A stretch of 13,158 nt of DNA from Halomonas sp. (GCA_003560175.1 PWIZ01000025.1:1-13158); one strand, 5' to 3'. Counted from the first letter of the stretch, positions 1-6,796 are shown. Translations and numbers: made by a program. The notes: generated by a model not told the origin, from the sequence alone.

Positions 1-1060
1 ACGCGGAGATGATCTCCTCCATGGGCATGATCGGCAGCTGGCTCACGTCCTCGCTGATGCCGCTGAAGGCCAGGTAGGGCACCCGGTAGTGGTGGTCGGT
101 GGAGATGTCCCGGGCCACATCAAGAATGTCGGCCACCACCGACGACGCGGTGGGCTCGGCGCCGGCGCCGGCGCCGTAGTAGAGGGTCGGACCCACGGCG
201 TCGCCCATGATGGCAATGGCGTTCTTGACGCCGTGCACATTGGCCAGCAGCCGCTCCTTGGGGATCAGCGTCGGGTGCACGCGCAGTTCCAGACCCTGAT
301 CGGTGCGCTTGGAGATGCCCAGGTGCTTGATCACGTACCCCAGGTTATCGGCCTGCTCCACATCTTCGGCAGTCACCCGGGAGATCCCCTCGGTGAAGGC
401 CTTGTCGAACTGCAGCGGCACGCCATAGGCGATGGAGGCGAGGATGGTCAGCTTGTGGGCGGCGTCGATGCCCTCGACGTCGAAGGTGGGATCGGCTTCC
501 GCATAGCCCAGCGCCTGGGCCTCGGCCAGCACATCCTCGAAGGCGCGGCCCTCGTCACGCATGTGGGTGAGGATGTAGTTGCCGGTACCGTTGATGATGC
601 CAGCCACCCACTCGATGCGGTTGGCACCCAGTCCCTCGCGCAGCGACTTGATCACCGGGATACCCCCGGCCACCGCTGCCTCGAAGGCCACGATCACACC
701 CGCCTCGTGGGCCGCCGCGAAGATCTCGTTACCATGCACGGCGATCAGCGCCTTGTTGGCGGTAACCACGTGTTTGCCATTCTGGATGGCCGTGAGCACC
801 AGCTCCCGTGCCACGTCATAGCCGCCGATCAGCTCCACCAGTACATCGATATCGGGGTTGGTGGCCACCTCGAAGACATCGGCGGTGGTCTGAATACCGG
901 TGAGGTCGCACTCGGGATTGGGCGTGCGGTAGGCCACCTGCTCGATGACGATCGGGCGGCCCGCACGCCGCGCAATGTCATCGGCGTTGCGTGTCAGCAC
1001 GTTGAAGGTACCGCCGCCGACGGTACCCAGCCCACAGATTCCTACTCTCACCGGTTTCAA
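1..1060 (-). CDS. hom: Homoserine dehydrogenase, C-terminus cut by window edge
   Basis: NAD(P)-dependent reduction of aspartate semialdehyde to homoserine, the branch point to threonine and methionine; cytoplasmic. The visible 353 residues begin with a Rossmann nucleotide-binding loop (GICGLGTVGGGT, residues 7-18), followed by the TANKALIA segment (about 100-107), the NGTGNYI motif (157-163) and the catalytic pair Asp199/Lys203 in GIDAAHK. Family members have about 430 residues, so roughly 80 are missing, including most of the usual C-terminal ACT regulatory domain. Start choice: a TTG codon at 1060-1058 has a perfect AGGAG 7 nt upstream. The next in-frame candidate, GTG at 1051, is too far from that site, and no ATG fits. 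It lies 69 nt downstream of dsbC on the same strand with no hairpin between, so it is probably cotranscribed with xerD-dsbC. In pseudomonads thrC usually follows, just outside this window. Family assignment is very secure. Confidence 0.95.
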   Translation of the reverse strand, partial: MKPVRVGICGLGTVGGGTFNVLTRNADDIARRAGRPIVIEQVAYRTPNPECDLTGIQTTADVFEVATNPDIDVLVELIGGYDVARELVLTAIQNGKHVVTANKALIAVHGNEIFAAAHEAGVIVAFEAAVAGGIPVIKSLREGLGANRIEWVAGIINGTGNYILTHMRDEGRAFEDVLAEAQALGYAEADPTFDVEGIDAAHKLTILASIAYGVPLQFDKAFTEGISRVTAEDVEQADNLGYVIKHLGISKRTDQGLELRVHPTLIPKERLLANVHGVKNAIAIMGDAVGPTLYYGAGAGAEPTASSVVADILDVARDISTDHHYRVPYLAFSGISEDVSQLPIMPMEEIISA

Positions 1061-1067
1061 TGTCTCG

Positions 1068-1072
1068 CTCCT
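1068..1072 (-). promoter_or_regulatory. Shine-Dalgarno (AGGAG) that fixes a TTG start for hom
   Basis: On the minus strand AGGAG lies 7 nt before TTG (1060-1058), which encodes the residue before KPVRVGICG. The spacing is optimal for the TTG and too long (16 nt) for the GTG three codons later, so TTG is preferred. Confidence 0.7.
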
Positions 1073-1129
1073 GCTCGTCTGTTTCTTTGTGTTCAGGCGT
1101 GGTGTCTGTCGTGTATGGCTCGCCGGGAC

Positions 1130-1873
1130 TCAGTCTTCGATGCCGAGCATGGCGGCCAGGCGCTCCGCCGGCACATAGCCGGGGACCAGGCGGCCATCCG
1201 GCATCACGATGGCCGGGGTCCCCTGAACGCCGAGTTCCAAGCCCAGATGATACTGTGCCTCGACCGGATTGTCGCAGTCGGCGGCCCCGGAAAGCGACTC
1301 CTGGCGCTTGGCGGCGCTCATCGCCTCACTGGGGTTGGCGTCACACCAGATCTGCTGCATGGTGCGAGCGCCCTGGGCATTCATGCCCGTACGTGGGAAG
1401 GCAAGGTAATGCACCTCGATACCCATCTCGTTGAGCCGCGGCACCTCTTCATGGAGCTGGCGGCAGTACGGGCAGGTCGTGTCGGTGAAGATCACCACCG
1501 CGGCGCGACTCTCATCGGCGCCGCGGAAGATCACGCGCTCGGACTCGGGCACCTCGGCAAGGCGCGCGGCGCGCTCGCCATTACGCCCCTGCTCGGTCAG
1601 GTTGACAAGCCCCTGGTCGCCGTTCTCGTAGAGGTCGCCCACCAGGAAGTGGCGGCCCTCTGCGTCACTGTAGAAGCGCTCGCCTGTCTCCAGGTGCACC
1701 GAGAACAAGCCCGCCACGGGCGTCTCGCTCACGCTCTGCACCGGCATTGGCTGACCGTTGACGGCCAGCCGCTCGGCCAGCCGTTCCGTCGAATCGGCCT
1801 GGGCCAGCAGCTGCACGGAAAGGGTGGTGGCCAAGAGGCCGCCGAGCAGGGTCCGTAAAGAGATGTTCATCAT
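1130..1873 (-). CDS. dsbC: DsbC-type periplasmic thiol:disulfide interchange protein
   Basis: Disulfide isomerase that reshuffles wrong disulfides in periplasmic proteins; in the known family it is a V-shaped dimer kept reduced by DsbD. The 247-residue product has a signal peptide (hydrophobic stretch about 8-22, likely cleavage after LLAQA at 26), an N-terminal dimerisation domain, and a thioredoxin-like domain with the active-site motif Cys134-Pro-Tyr-Cys137. The cis-proline loop is Thr219-Pro220. A second cysteine pair, Cys177 and Cys200, matches the structural disulfide of E. coli DsbC. The first ATG (1873) directly abuts the xerD stop (TGAATG), with AGAGG just upstream inside xerD, so translation is probably coupled. 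A second ATG follows immediately, and the true start could be either. DsbG is the main alternative, but the xerD-dsbC adjacency is typical of dsbC. Confidence 0.93.
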   Translation of the reverse strand: MMNISLRTLLGGLLATTLSVQLLAQADSTERLAERLAVNGQPMPVQSVSETPVAGLFSVHLETGERFYSDAEGRHFLVGDLYENGDQGLVNLTEQGRNGERAARLAEVPESERVIFRGADESRAAVVIFTDTTCPYCRQLHEEVPRLNEMGIEVHYLAFPRTGMNAQGARTMQQIWCDANPSEAMSAAKRQESLSGAADCDNPVEAQYHLGLELGVQGTPAIVMPDGRLVPGYVPAERLAAMLGIED

Positions 1874-2773
1874 TCAGCCTCTGGGATGATGGTCAGCATG
1901 CAGACGCTCGAGGCGCGCCTGCGCCACATGGGTATAGATCTGCGTTGTCGAGAGGTCGCTGTGACCCAGCAGCAGCTGTACGACACGCAGGTTGGCCCCA
2001 TGATTCAACAAATGGGTAGCAAAGGCGTGACGCAGGGTGTGCGGCGACAGCGGTCGCTCGATCCCCGCGGTGCGCGCATGAGCCTTGATACGGTACCAGA
2101 AAGCCTGGCGAGTCATGGATCGGTCATGCCGCCCCGGAAAGAGCGCCGACCGGGTGGGGTCGCGCATCAGGCCGCCCCGTGACCCACGAAGGTAGCGTGA
2201 CAGCCACTCTATCGCCTCCTCACCCAGGGGCACCAGGCGGTCCTTGTCGCCCTTGCCGCGCACGCGCACCACACCCTGGCGCAGGTTGACGGCATCGGTG
2301 GTCAAACCGACCAATTCGGAGACGCGCAGCCCCGCCCCATAGAGCACTTCCAGCATTGCACGGTCACGCAGGCCAAGATCGGTGGCGACATCGGGAGCGG
2401 CGATCAGTCGCTCCACCTCGTCCTCCTCTAGGGTGTCCGGCAAGTTAGGCCGCACCCGAGGCAGCCGCACCTCGGCCAGCGGATCACCCTCGACGAGCCC
2501 CGACTCCAGGGCCCAGCGGTAAAAGCGGCGCAGGCTCGAGAGCAGCCGGGCGTTGCTGGTGAGCCGATAGCCCGCCGCGCGGCGCTCGTCGAGCCAGGTC
2601 GGCAGGACCGTCGGGGAGGACGCAAGCAGCGTCTCGTCGCTCTCGGCCAGACGCCTCACCCAGGCCGAGAGATCACGCCGATAGGCCGACAGGGTGTGCT
2701 CACTGACGCCCTGCTCAAGCCACAGGGCATCGAGGAAGGCATCGATACGAGCGCTGTCGTCGAGTGTATTCAT
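1874..2773 (-). CDS. xerD: Tyrosine recombinase XerD
   Basis: Site-specific recombinase that, with XerC, resolves chromosome dimers at dif under FtsK control. Its 299 residues match the usual length (about 298). The N-terminal SAM-like core-binding domain covers about residues 8-95 (TLSAYRRDL). The catalytic domain follows with Arg150 (GAGLRVSEL), Lys174 (VRGKGDKDR), His245/Arg248 (SPHTLRHAFATH), His271 (LLGHSDLSTTQ) and nucleophile Tyr280 (IYTHV). All six residues align with the E. coli XerD set (R148, K172, H244, R247, H270, Y279), so the enzyme should be active. XerD rather than XerC is called from these spacings and from the adjacent dsbC. The ATG at 2773 has only a weak Shine-Dalgarno (GAG). 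It is first in an apparent xerD-dsbC-hom unit and is separated from rplS by the hairpins at 2829-2887. No convincing promoter is visible in the short gap. Confidence 0.94.
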   Translation of the reverse strand: MNTLDDSARIDAFLDALWLEQGVSEHTLSAYRRDLSAWVRRLAESDETLLASSPTVLPTWLDERRAAGYRLTSNARLLSSLRRFYRWALESGLVEGDPLAEVRLPRVRPNLPDTLEEDEVERLIAAPDVATDLGLRDRAMLEVLYGAGLRVSELVGLTTDAVNLRQGVVRVRGKGDKDRLVPLGEEAIEWLSRYLRGSRGGLMRDPTRSALFPGRHDRSMTRQAFWYRIKAHARTAGIERPLSPHTLRHAFATHLLNHGANLRVVQLLLGHSDLSTTQIYTHVAQARLERLHADHHPRG

Positions 2774-2828
2774 GGCGACTCAAATGGCTCGTCAGGATGG
2801 CCCGCCGAGGCGACTGGCCCAGATGGCA

Positions 2829-2865
2829 CGAGACCCCGCCCCGCAATTGCGGTGACGGGGTCTCG
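2829..2865 (-). terminator. Second hairpin downstream of rplS (possible terminator)
   Basis: Perfect 10-bp arms CGAGACCCCG (2829-2838) and CGGGGTCTCG (2856-2865) enclose a further inverted pair, CCGCAA/TTGCGG (2841-2852). On the minus strand it lies just after the hairpin at 2869-2887. No strong U-tract follows, so it may act as a backup terminator or an mRNA 3'-end stabiliser for the rpsP-rplS operon. Confidence 0.5.
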
Positions 2866-2868
2866 AAA

Positions 2869-2887
2869 GGCCGGGCGATGCCCGGCC
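2869..2887 (-). terminator. Hairpin after rplS, probable operon terminator
   Basis: Perfect 8-bp GC stem GGCCGGGC (2869-2876) / GCCCGGCC (2880-2887) with a 3-nt loop, 22 nt past the rplS stop on the minus strand. It is followed by only three T residues before the next hairpin begins. The position fits the end of the rpsP-rimM-trmD-rplS transcript; the short T-run lowers confidence. Confidence 0.5.
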
Positions 2888-2909
2888 CGCCGGCGGAAGA
2901 GGCGGAGCC

Positions 2910-3266
2910 TCAGCCCAGCTTTTCCTTGATACGGGCAGACCTGCCGCTGCGCTCGCGGAGGTAGTACAGCTTGGCCTGACGCACGTCGCCGCGACGCTTG
3001 ACGCTGATGGAGTCGACCAGCGGGCTGTAGGTCTGGAAGGTACGCTCGACGCCGACGCCGTGGGAGAGCTTGCGCACGGTGAAGGCGGAGTTGAGGCCGC
3101 GGTTGCGCTTGCCGATCACCACGCCTTCGAAGGCCTGGAGACGCTCGCGAGAGCCTTCCTTGACCTTGACCTGGACGATGACAGTGTCACCGGGGGCGAA
3201 GGGCGGAATTTCCTTGCTCATCTGCTCGGTTTCGAGCGCCTGGATCACCTTGCTCTTGCTGCTCAT
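2910..3266 (-). CDS. rplS: 50S ribosomal protein L19
   Basis: Structural protein of the large ribosomal subunit, located at the subunit interface near a 30S bridge. The 118-residue product starts [16 protein letters not shown] and carries the family hallmarks [30 protein letters not shown], the segment ending in [10 protein letters not shown], and AKLYYLRE. Length is close to the 115 residues of E. coli L19. The reading frame is open for 10 more codons upstream (to 3296), but the ATG at 3266 has a strong AAGGAG 9 nt upstream and matches the family N-terminus, so it is chosen. It is the last gene of the rpsP-rimM-trmD-rplS operon, about 139 nt after trmD, a long gap that contains a small dyad and its own strong ribosome binding site. 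This fits the known higher expression of the ribosomal proteins than of RimM/TrmD within the operon. Confidence 0.97.
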   Translation of the reverse strand: MSSKSKVIQALETEQMSKEIPPFAPGDTVIVQVKVKEGSRERLQAFEGVVIGKRNRGLNSAFTVRKLSHGVGVERTFQTYSPLVDSISVKRRGDVRQAKLYYLRERSGRSARIKEKLG

Positions 3267-3275
3267 GACAACTAA

Positions 3276-3281
3276 CTCCTT
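3276..3281 (-). promoter_or_regulatory. Shine-Dalgarno of rplS (AAGGAG)
   Basis: AAGGAG lies 9 nt before the ATG at 3266-3264 and within the coding stretch of the longer in-frame ORF. It therefore decides against the upstream ATG at 3296. Confidence 0.7.
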
Positions 3282-3289
3282 GATAACCT

Positions 3290-3322
3290 GATTCATCCGT
3301 CGGCTTGAACGGCCGATGAATC
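3290..3322 (-). repeat. Inverted repeat in the trmD-rplS gap
   Basis: Arms GATTCATC (3290-3297) and GATGAATC (3315-3322) pair perfectly over 8 bp around a 17-nt centre. The dyad sits 9 nt beyond the rplS Shine-Dalgarno (3276-3281) on the upstream side in the minus-strand transcript. It could be an mRNA-processing or translational-control structure separating poorly translated trmD from well translated rplS. Function is inferred only from position. Confidence 0.45.
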
Positions 3323-3405
3323 GTGATCCCGGCGCCCGAGCGAGCTCGAGAGCGCGGGAGATGATGGGTGACGCAGGTCCGCGACGGGGGGGATTGCCCG
3401 CAGGC

Positions 3406-4236
3406 TCAGCCCTCAGCGTCTTGCGTCCTGCACCTCCGCCCTGACCCGCTGACAGGCAGGGCGTGTTCTTCGATGAACTCAGCCAACAGCTGACGCTGCT
3501 CCTTGCTCAACACCCTGCCCTCGAGCAGGTCGGGGCGGCGCAGCCAGGTACGCCCCAGGGACTGCTTCAACCGCCAGCGTCGGATGGCGCCGTGGTTGCC
3601 GCTGAGCAGGACCTCCGGCACACACCGCCCGTCGATCTCCTCCGGGCGAGTATAATGCGGGCAGTCCAGCAGCCCGTCGTTGAACGAGTCCTCGACCGCA
3701 GAATCCTGATGACCCAGCACCCCGGGCACCAGCCGTGCCGCGGCGTCGATCAACACCATGGCCGGCAGCTCACCGCCACTCAGCACATAGTCACCGATCG
3801 ACCACTCCTCATCGATGTCCGCTTCCACCACGCGCTCATCGATGCCCTCATAGCGTCCGGCCACCACCACTAGCGGTGGGCCCGACACCAACTCCTGAAC
3901 GCCGGCCTGGTCGAGCCGCCGCCCCTGGGGCGACAGGTAGACCACCCTGGGACGCTGCCCGGCGGCCTGCTCGCCCCGCTCTCGAGCGGCGTGTATCGCC
4001 GCACGCAGGGTTTCGACCTTCATCAGCATCCCTGGGCCGCCACCATAGGGGCGGTCGTCCACGGTGCGATGCCGGTCGGCGGCGTAGTCGCGGGGGTTCC
4101 AGAACTCCAGCGCGATGCGCCCCTTCTCTACCGCTCGCCCGGTGACGCCGTGGCAGGTAATTGCCTCGAACATCTCGGGAAACAAAGAGACGACACCGAT
4201 CCACATCGCCGCTTGCTCATCGGAGCCATCGACCAT
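3406..4236 (-). CDS. trmD: tRNA (guanine37-N1)-methyltransferase TrmD
   Basis: Uses S-adenosylmethionine to methylate G37 next to the anticodon, preventing +1 frameshifting; cytoplasmic SPOUT-class (trefoil-knot) dimer. Visible hallmarks, numbered from the start used here, are [11 protein letters not shown] (16-26), [16 protein letters not shown] (55-70), [13 protein letters not shown] (100-112), the knot region [10 protein letters not shown] (127-136) and [15 protein letters not shown] (146-160), Arg168, Asp183 (matching catalytic Asp169 of the E. coli enzyme) and the C-terminal [17 protein letters not shown] segment (219-235). Start is uncertain. The ATG at 4236 overlaps the rimM stop by one base (TGATG) and gives 276 residues. 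The ATG at 4206 gives the classic MWIG N-terminus and 266 residues. Neither has a strong Shine-Dalgarno, consistent with translation coupled to rimM. The tail beyond about residue 260 is poorly conserved. Confidence 0.95.
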   Translation of the reverse strand: MVDGSDEQAAMWIGVVSLFPEMFEAITCHGVTGRAVEKGRIALEFWNPRDYAADRHRTVDDRPYGGGPGMLMKVETLRAAIHAARERGEQAAGQRPRVVYLSPQGRRLDQAGVQELVSGPPLVVVAGRYEGIDERVVEADIDEEWSIGDYVLSGGELPAMVLIDAAARLVPGVLGHQDSAVEDSFNDGLLDCPHYTRPEEIDGRCVPEVLLSGNHGAIRRWRLKQSLGRTWLRRPDLLEGRVLSKEQRQLLAEFIEEHALPVSGSGRRCRTQDAEG

Positions 4237-4787
4237 CAGAATTCGGGATCCCACTCGACGGTCATGACGCCACTCTCGAGATCCACCTCAAGGATTACCG
4301 CCTCGGGCAGATAGGGCAGCAGCCGCTCCGCGGCGTCGATGGCATCGACATCCAGCCCCCCCTTCACGACCATGACGTCGTTGGCGCCAGTTTCGAACAG
4401 GTGGTCGATGCGTCCCAGCACGACGCCTTCACGGGTCACGACCCGCAGGCCTTCGATCTGGTGCCAGTAAAGCTCCCCGGCATCGAGCTCGGGCAGCTCC
4501 GCCTTGGCCAGCAGGATATCGGCACCGGCCAGCGCCTCGGCATCCTCGCGGCTATTACACCCCTCGAACTGGGCCACCAGGCCCTTGCCGTGACGACGCC
4601 CCTGCAGCAGGCGACGACGCTCCAGGCTTTCACCACACCTCAATACCCACTCGGGGTAGTCGAGGATGCCCTCCATGGGGCTGGTGTAGGAATACACCTT
4701 GAGCCAGCCCTTGACGCCGAAGGGGCTGGTTAACTTCCCCAGCACCACGTGATCGTCAGCGGGCTGAACGGTAGCGTGTTCGCTCAT
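4236..4787 (-). CDS. rimM: 16S rRNA processing protein RimM
   Basis: Assembly factor that binds ribosomal protein S19 and helps mature the 30S head. The 183-residue product matches the usual size (E. coli 182). The N-terminal beta-barrel domain starts with [20 protein letters not shown] (about 14-33). The C-terminal PRC-barrel half spans about 104-183 ([36 protein letters not shown]). The frame stays open upstream to 4994, overlapping rpsP. The ATG at 4787 is selected because [12 protein letters not shown] leads directly into the conserved domain and GAGG lies 6 nt upstream. The stop overlaps the upstream trmD ATG by one base. It lies 64 nt after rpsP, in an untranslated gap with an imperfect 12-nt tandem repeat. 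Confidence 0.94.
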   Translation of the reverse strand: MSEHATVQPADDHVVLGKLTSPFGVKGWLKVYSYTSPMEGILDYPEWVLRCGESLERRRLLQGRRHGKGLVAQFEGCNSREDAEALAGADILLAKAELPELDAGELYWHQIEGLRVVTREGVVLGRIDHLFETGANDVMVVKGGLDVDAIDAAERLLPYLPEAVILEVDLESGVMTVEWDPEF

Positions 4788-4805
4788 CGACGACCTCGGT
4801 ATTCT

Positions 4806-4826
4806 TTCTCGAACGTCTTCTCGAAC
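4806..4826 (-). repeat. Short tandem repeat in the rpsP-rimM gap
   Basis: The 9-mer TTCTCGAAC occurs at 4806-4814 and again at 4818-4826, a 12-nt period, between the rpsP stop and the rimM ribosome binding site. Small, and possibly chance. Confidence 0.4.
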
Positions 4827-4851
4827 TTCGGCGGAAGGCAGCAAGTCAGGC

Positions 4852-5100
4852 TCAAGCCTGCTTGCGAGCTTCCTTGACCAGCTCGGCGACGCGATCGGAG
4901 AGCATGGCGCCCTGACCCTGCCAGTGAGCAATGCGCTCGAGATCGACGCGCAGGCGCTCTTCCTGACCGCGAGCGATCGGGTTGAAGAAGCCAAGGCGCT
5001 CGATGAAGCGGCCGTCGCGGGAATTGCGAGAATCGGTAACGGTCAGGTGGTAGAAGGGACGCTTCTTGGCGCCACCACGTGCCAGACGAATGGTAACCAT
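4852..5100 (-). CDS. rpsP: 30S ribosomal protein S16
   Basis: Structural and assembly protein of the small ribosomal subunit. At 82 residues it is exactly the family size. Recognisable segments are [19 protein letters not shown] at the N-terminus, [21 protein letters not shown], and the helical [19 protein letters not shown] that contacts 16S rRNA. The ATG at 5100 is the family start; AAGGA lies about 11 nt upstream. It is the first gene of the rpsP-rimM-trmD-rplS operon, with a sigma70-type promoter at 5183-5211 and a leader hairpin at 5143-5165. ffh lies just upstream on the same strand without an obvious terminator, so readthrough from ffh is possible. Confidence 0.97.
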   Translation of the reverse strand: MVTIRLARGGAKKRPFYHLTVTDSRNSRDGRFIERLGFFNPIARGQEERLRVDLERIAHWQGQGAMLSDRVAELVKEARKQA

Positions 5101-5142
5101 AGCCTAGTCAGTCCTTCGGTTGTGTTGGATTCGGTCACGACA

Positions 5143-5165
5143 AGGACCGCGACAATCGCGGTCCT
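5143..5165 (-). promoter_or_regulatory. Leader hairpin upstream of rpsP
   Basis: Perfect 9-bp stem AGGACCGCG (5143-5151) / CGCGGTCCT (5157-5165) with a 5-nt loop. It sits between the inferred rpsP promoter (start point about 5176) and the coding start at 5100. No U-run follows on the minus strand, so a simple terminator is unlikely; a 5'-end stabiliser, an attenuator arm or a protein-binding leader are the options. A boundary hairpin for ffh transcripts cannot be excluded. Confidence 0.5.
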
Positions 5166-5182
5166 GCCAGTGAAGAGGCAAT

Positions 5183-5211
5183 ATTCTACGGAATACAGCC
5201 ACGATTGGGAA
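5183..5211 (-). promoter_or_regulatory. sigma70-like promoter of the rpsP operon
   Basis: Minus-strand -35 TTCCCA (5211-5206, 4 of 6 consensus) and -10 TAGAAT (5188-5183, 5 of 6), separated by exactly 17 bp. They lie in a locally AT-richer stretch just after the ffh stop. Predicted transcription start is near 5176, giving a leader of about 75 nt. Confidence 0.65.
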
Positions 5212-5224
5212 CCTTTTTTCAGGC

Positions 5225-6634
5225 TCAGCGCCTGGGCAACCCGCCGGGGCCACCCATTCCCCCCATGCCGCCGGGGCCTCCAGGGCCTCCGCCGCCCATC
5301 ATGCCGGACATACCGCGCATCATGTTCTGCATGCCACCCTTCTTGCCGACCTTCTTCATCATCTTCTGCATCTGCTTGTGTTGCTTGAGCAGACGGTTGA
5401 GATCCGGCACCTGCAGGCCTGCGCCGGTGGCGATGCGCCGCTTGCGTGAGCCATTGATGATCTCCGGGCGACGGCGCTCCTGGGGGGTCATGGAATTGAT
5501 CAGCGCCTCGAGCTTACCCAGCTCCTTCTCGGGTCCGGGACCCTGAGCCATCTCGGCCATCTGCCCCATGCCGGGCAGCTTGCCCAGCAGGCCACCCATG
5601 CCGCCCATCTTCTTGAGCTGCTGGAGCTGGTCGCGGAAGTCCTCGAGGTCGAAGCCCTGACCCTTCTTGACCTTCCTGGCCAGCTGCTCCGCCTTGCTCT
5701 TGTCGACGGTGCGCTCGGCCTCCTCGATGAGCGACAGCATGTCGCCCATGCCAAGAATCCGCGACGCGATGCGGTCAGGGTGGAAGGGCTCCAGGGCGTC
5801 GACTTTCTCACCCATGCCCATGAACTTGATCGGCTTGCCGGTCACGTGGCGCACCGACAGAGCCGCGCCGCCACGGGCGTCGCCATCGGCTTTGGTGAGG
5901 ATCACGCCGGTCAGCGGCAGCGCTTCATGGAAAGCCTTGGCGGTGTTCGCTGCGTCCTGGCCGGTCATGGCATCGACGACGAACAGGGTCTCCTGGGGCG
6001 AGACGGCCTGATGCAGCGCCTTGATCTCGGCCATCATCGCCTCGTCGATGGCTAGACGACCGGCGGTATCCACGATCAGGACGTCGTGGAACTGGATCTT
6101 GGCATGCTTGATCGCCGCCTCGGCGATGTCCACAGGCTTCTGATCGGAGCGCGACGGGAAGAAATCGACGCCCACCTCGGCGGCCAGGGTCTCGAGCTGG
6201 TCGATGGCCGCCGGACGATAGACGTCGGCGGAAACTACCAGCACCTTCTTCTTTTCGCGCTGCTTGAGGTAGCGCGCCAGCTTGGCCACAGAGGTGGTCT
6301 TGCCGGCGCCCTGCAGGCCGGCCATCAGCACCACCGCAGGGGAGCCCTTGAGGGTCAACCCCTCGTTGGCCTCGCCCATGGTCGCCTCGAGCTCTTGCTG
6401 GACGATCTTGACGAACTGCTGGCCCGGCGAGAGGCTCTTGGAGACCTCCTGGCCCACCGCACGCTCGCGCACCCGTTCGATGAAGTCCTTGACCACCGGC
6501 AGGGCGACATCGGCCTCGAGCAGTGCCCGACGGACCTCGCGCAGGGTCTCCTTGATATTCTCTTCGGTCAGGCGCGCCTGACCCTTGATCGACTTGAGCG
6601 TCTGCGAAAGACGCTCGCTGAGATTCTGAAACAT
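5225..6634 (-). CDS. ffh: Signal recognition particle GTPase Ffh
   Basis: SRP54 homologue that binds 4.5S RNA and signal sequences of nascent membrane proteins and docks with FtsY. The order of domains is an N-domain helical bundle (about 1-90), a G-domain with P-loop GLQGAGKTT (106-114), SADVYRPAA (136-143), VDTAGR (188-193) and TKADGDARGG (247-256), and a methionine-rich M-domain (about 300-440). Within it, SRKRRIATGAG (396-406) and the following helices form the RNA-binding part. The 469 residues slightly exceed E. coli Ffh (453); the extra length is a Gly/Met/Pro-rich tail from about 434. The ATG at 6634 has GGAG 6 nt upstream and a good promoter at 6672-6700. It is divergent from ypjD, an arrangement also known in E. 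coli. Confidence 0.97.
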   Translation of the reverse strand: MFQNLSERLSQTLKSIKGQARLTEENIKETLREVRRALLEADVALPVVKDFIERVRERAVGQEVSKSLSPGQQFVKIVQQELEATMGEANEGLTLKGSPAVVLMAGLQGAGKTTSVAKLARYLKQREKKKVLVVSADVYRPAAIDQLETLAAEVGVDFFPSRSDQKPVDIAEAAIKHAKIQFHDVLIVDTAGRLAIDEAMMAEIKALHQAVSPQETLFVVDAMTGQDAANTAKAFHEALPLTGVILTKADGDARGGAALSVRHVTGKPIKFMGMGEKVDALEPFHPDRIASRILGMGDMLSLIEEAERTVDKSKAEQLARKVKKGQGFDLEDFRDQLQQLKKMGGMGGLLGKLPGMGQMAEMAQGPGPEKELGKLEALINSMTPQERRRPEIINGSRKRRIATGAGLQVPDLNRLLKQHKQMQKMMKKVGKKGGMQNMMRGMSGMMGGGGPGGPGGMGGMGGPGGLPRR

Positions 6635-6671
6635 TGGCCTCTCCAGAGATGACGGCCCGAAAGTGGCGACG

Positions 6672-6700
6672 ATTATACGCGCTGTGGCCGCCAGTCTCCA
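6672..6700 (-). promoter_or_regulatory. sigma70-like promoter of ffh
   Basis: Minus-strand -35 TGGAGA (6700-6695, 4 of 6) and a perfect consensus -10 TATAAT (6677-6672), with a 17-bp spacer. The predicted start near 6665 leaves a leader of about 30 nt that contains the GGAG ribosome binding site. Confidence 0.7.
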
Positions 6701-6718
6701 TGCGCTACGCCTCCCTGC

Positions 6719-6750
6719 CCCTGTCGCCGATTCCGGCCACGGCGACAGGG
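6719..6750. repeat. 11-bp perfect inverted repeat between ffh and ypjD
   Basis: Arms CCCTGTCGCCG (6719-6729) and CGGCGACAGGG (6740-6750) flank a 10-nt centre. It lies 19 bp upstream of the ffh -35 element and about 40 bp upstream of the ypjD -10 candidate, in the divergent promoter region. It could be an operator for a dimeric regulator or simply a DNA hairpin. Confidence 0.6.
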
Positions 6751-6790
6751 TGACACATCCGCTGCGCTGTGCGCTGCCCGGGGGATTGGG

Positions 6791-6796
6791 TATAGT
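6791..6796 (+). promoter_or_regulatory. Candidate -10 element for ypjD
   Basis: TATAGT (5 of 6 consensus) about 58 nt before the ypjD ATG. No good -35 is found 16-18 bp upstream, so the call is weak. Confidence 0.35.

Noticed and set aside
1061..1129. Possible terminator or promoter between dsbC and hom
   Set aside because: I saw no stem-loop and no convincing -35/-10 pair. Cotranscription is the simpler reading.
89..1858. A 589-codon open frame on the plus strand
   Set aside because: It is antisense to hom and dsbC, both of which have unmistakable family motifs. Its translation has no recognisable domain and is His/Gly/Leu-rich, as expected of a shadow frame in GC-rich DNA.
2910..3296. Longer form of L19 starting at 3296
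   Set aside because: The extra ten codons cover the ribosome binding site and part of the inverted repeat. The ATG at 3266 fits AAGGAG spacing and the family N-terminus.
4788..4994. 69-residue N-terminal extension of RimM
   Set aside because: It overlaps rpsP in another frame, has no family similarity, and ATG 4787 has GAGG nearby.
5212..5234. T-run next to a short hairpin at the ffh stop, as a terminator
   Set aside because: On the plus strand the T-run comes before the hairpin, and on the minus strand the stem is followed by A residues, so the geometry is wrong for intrinsic termination of either strand.
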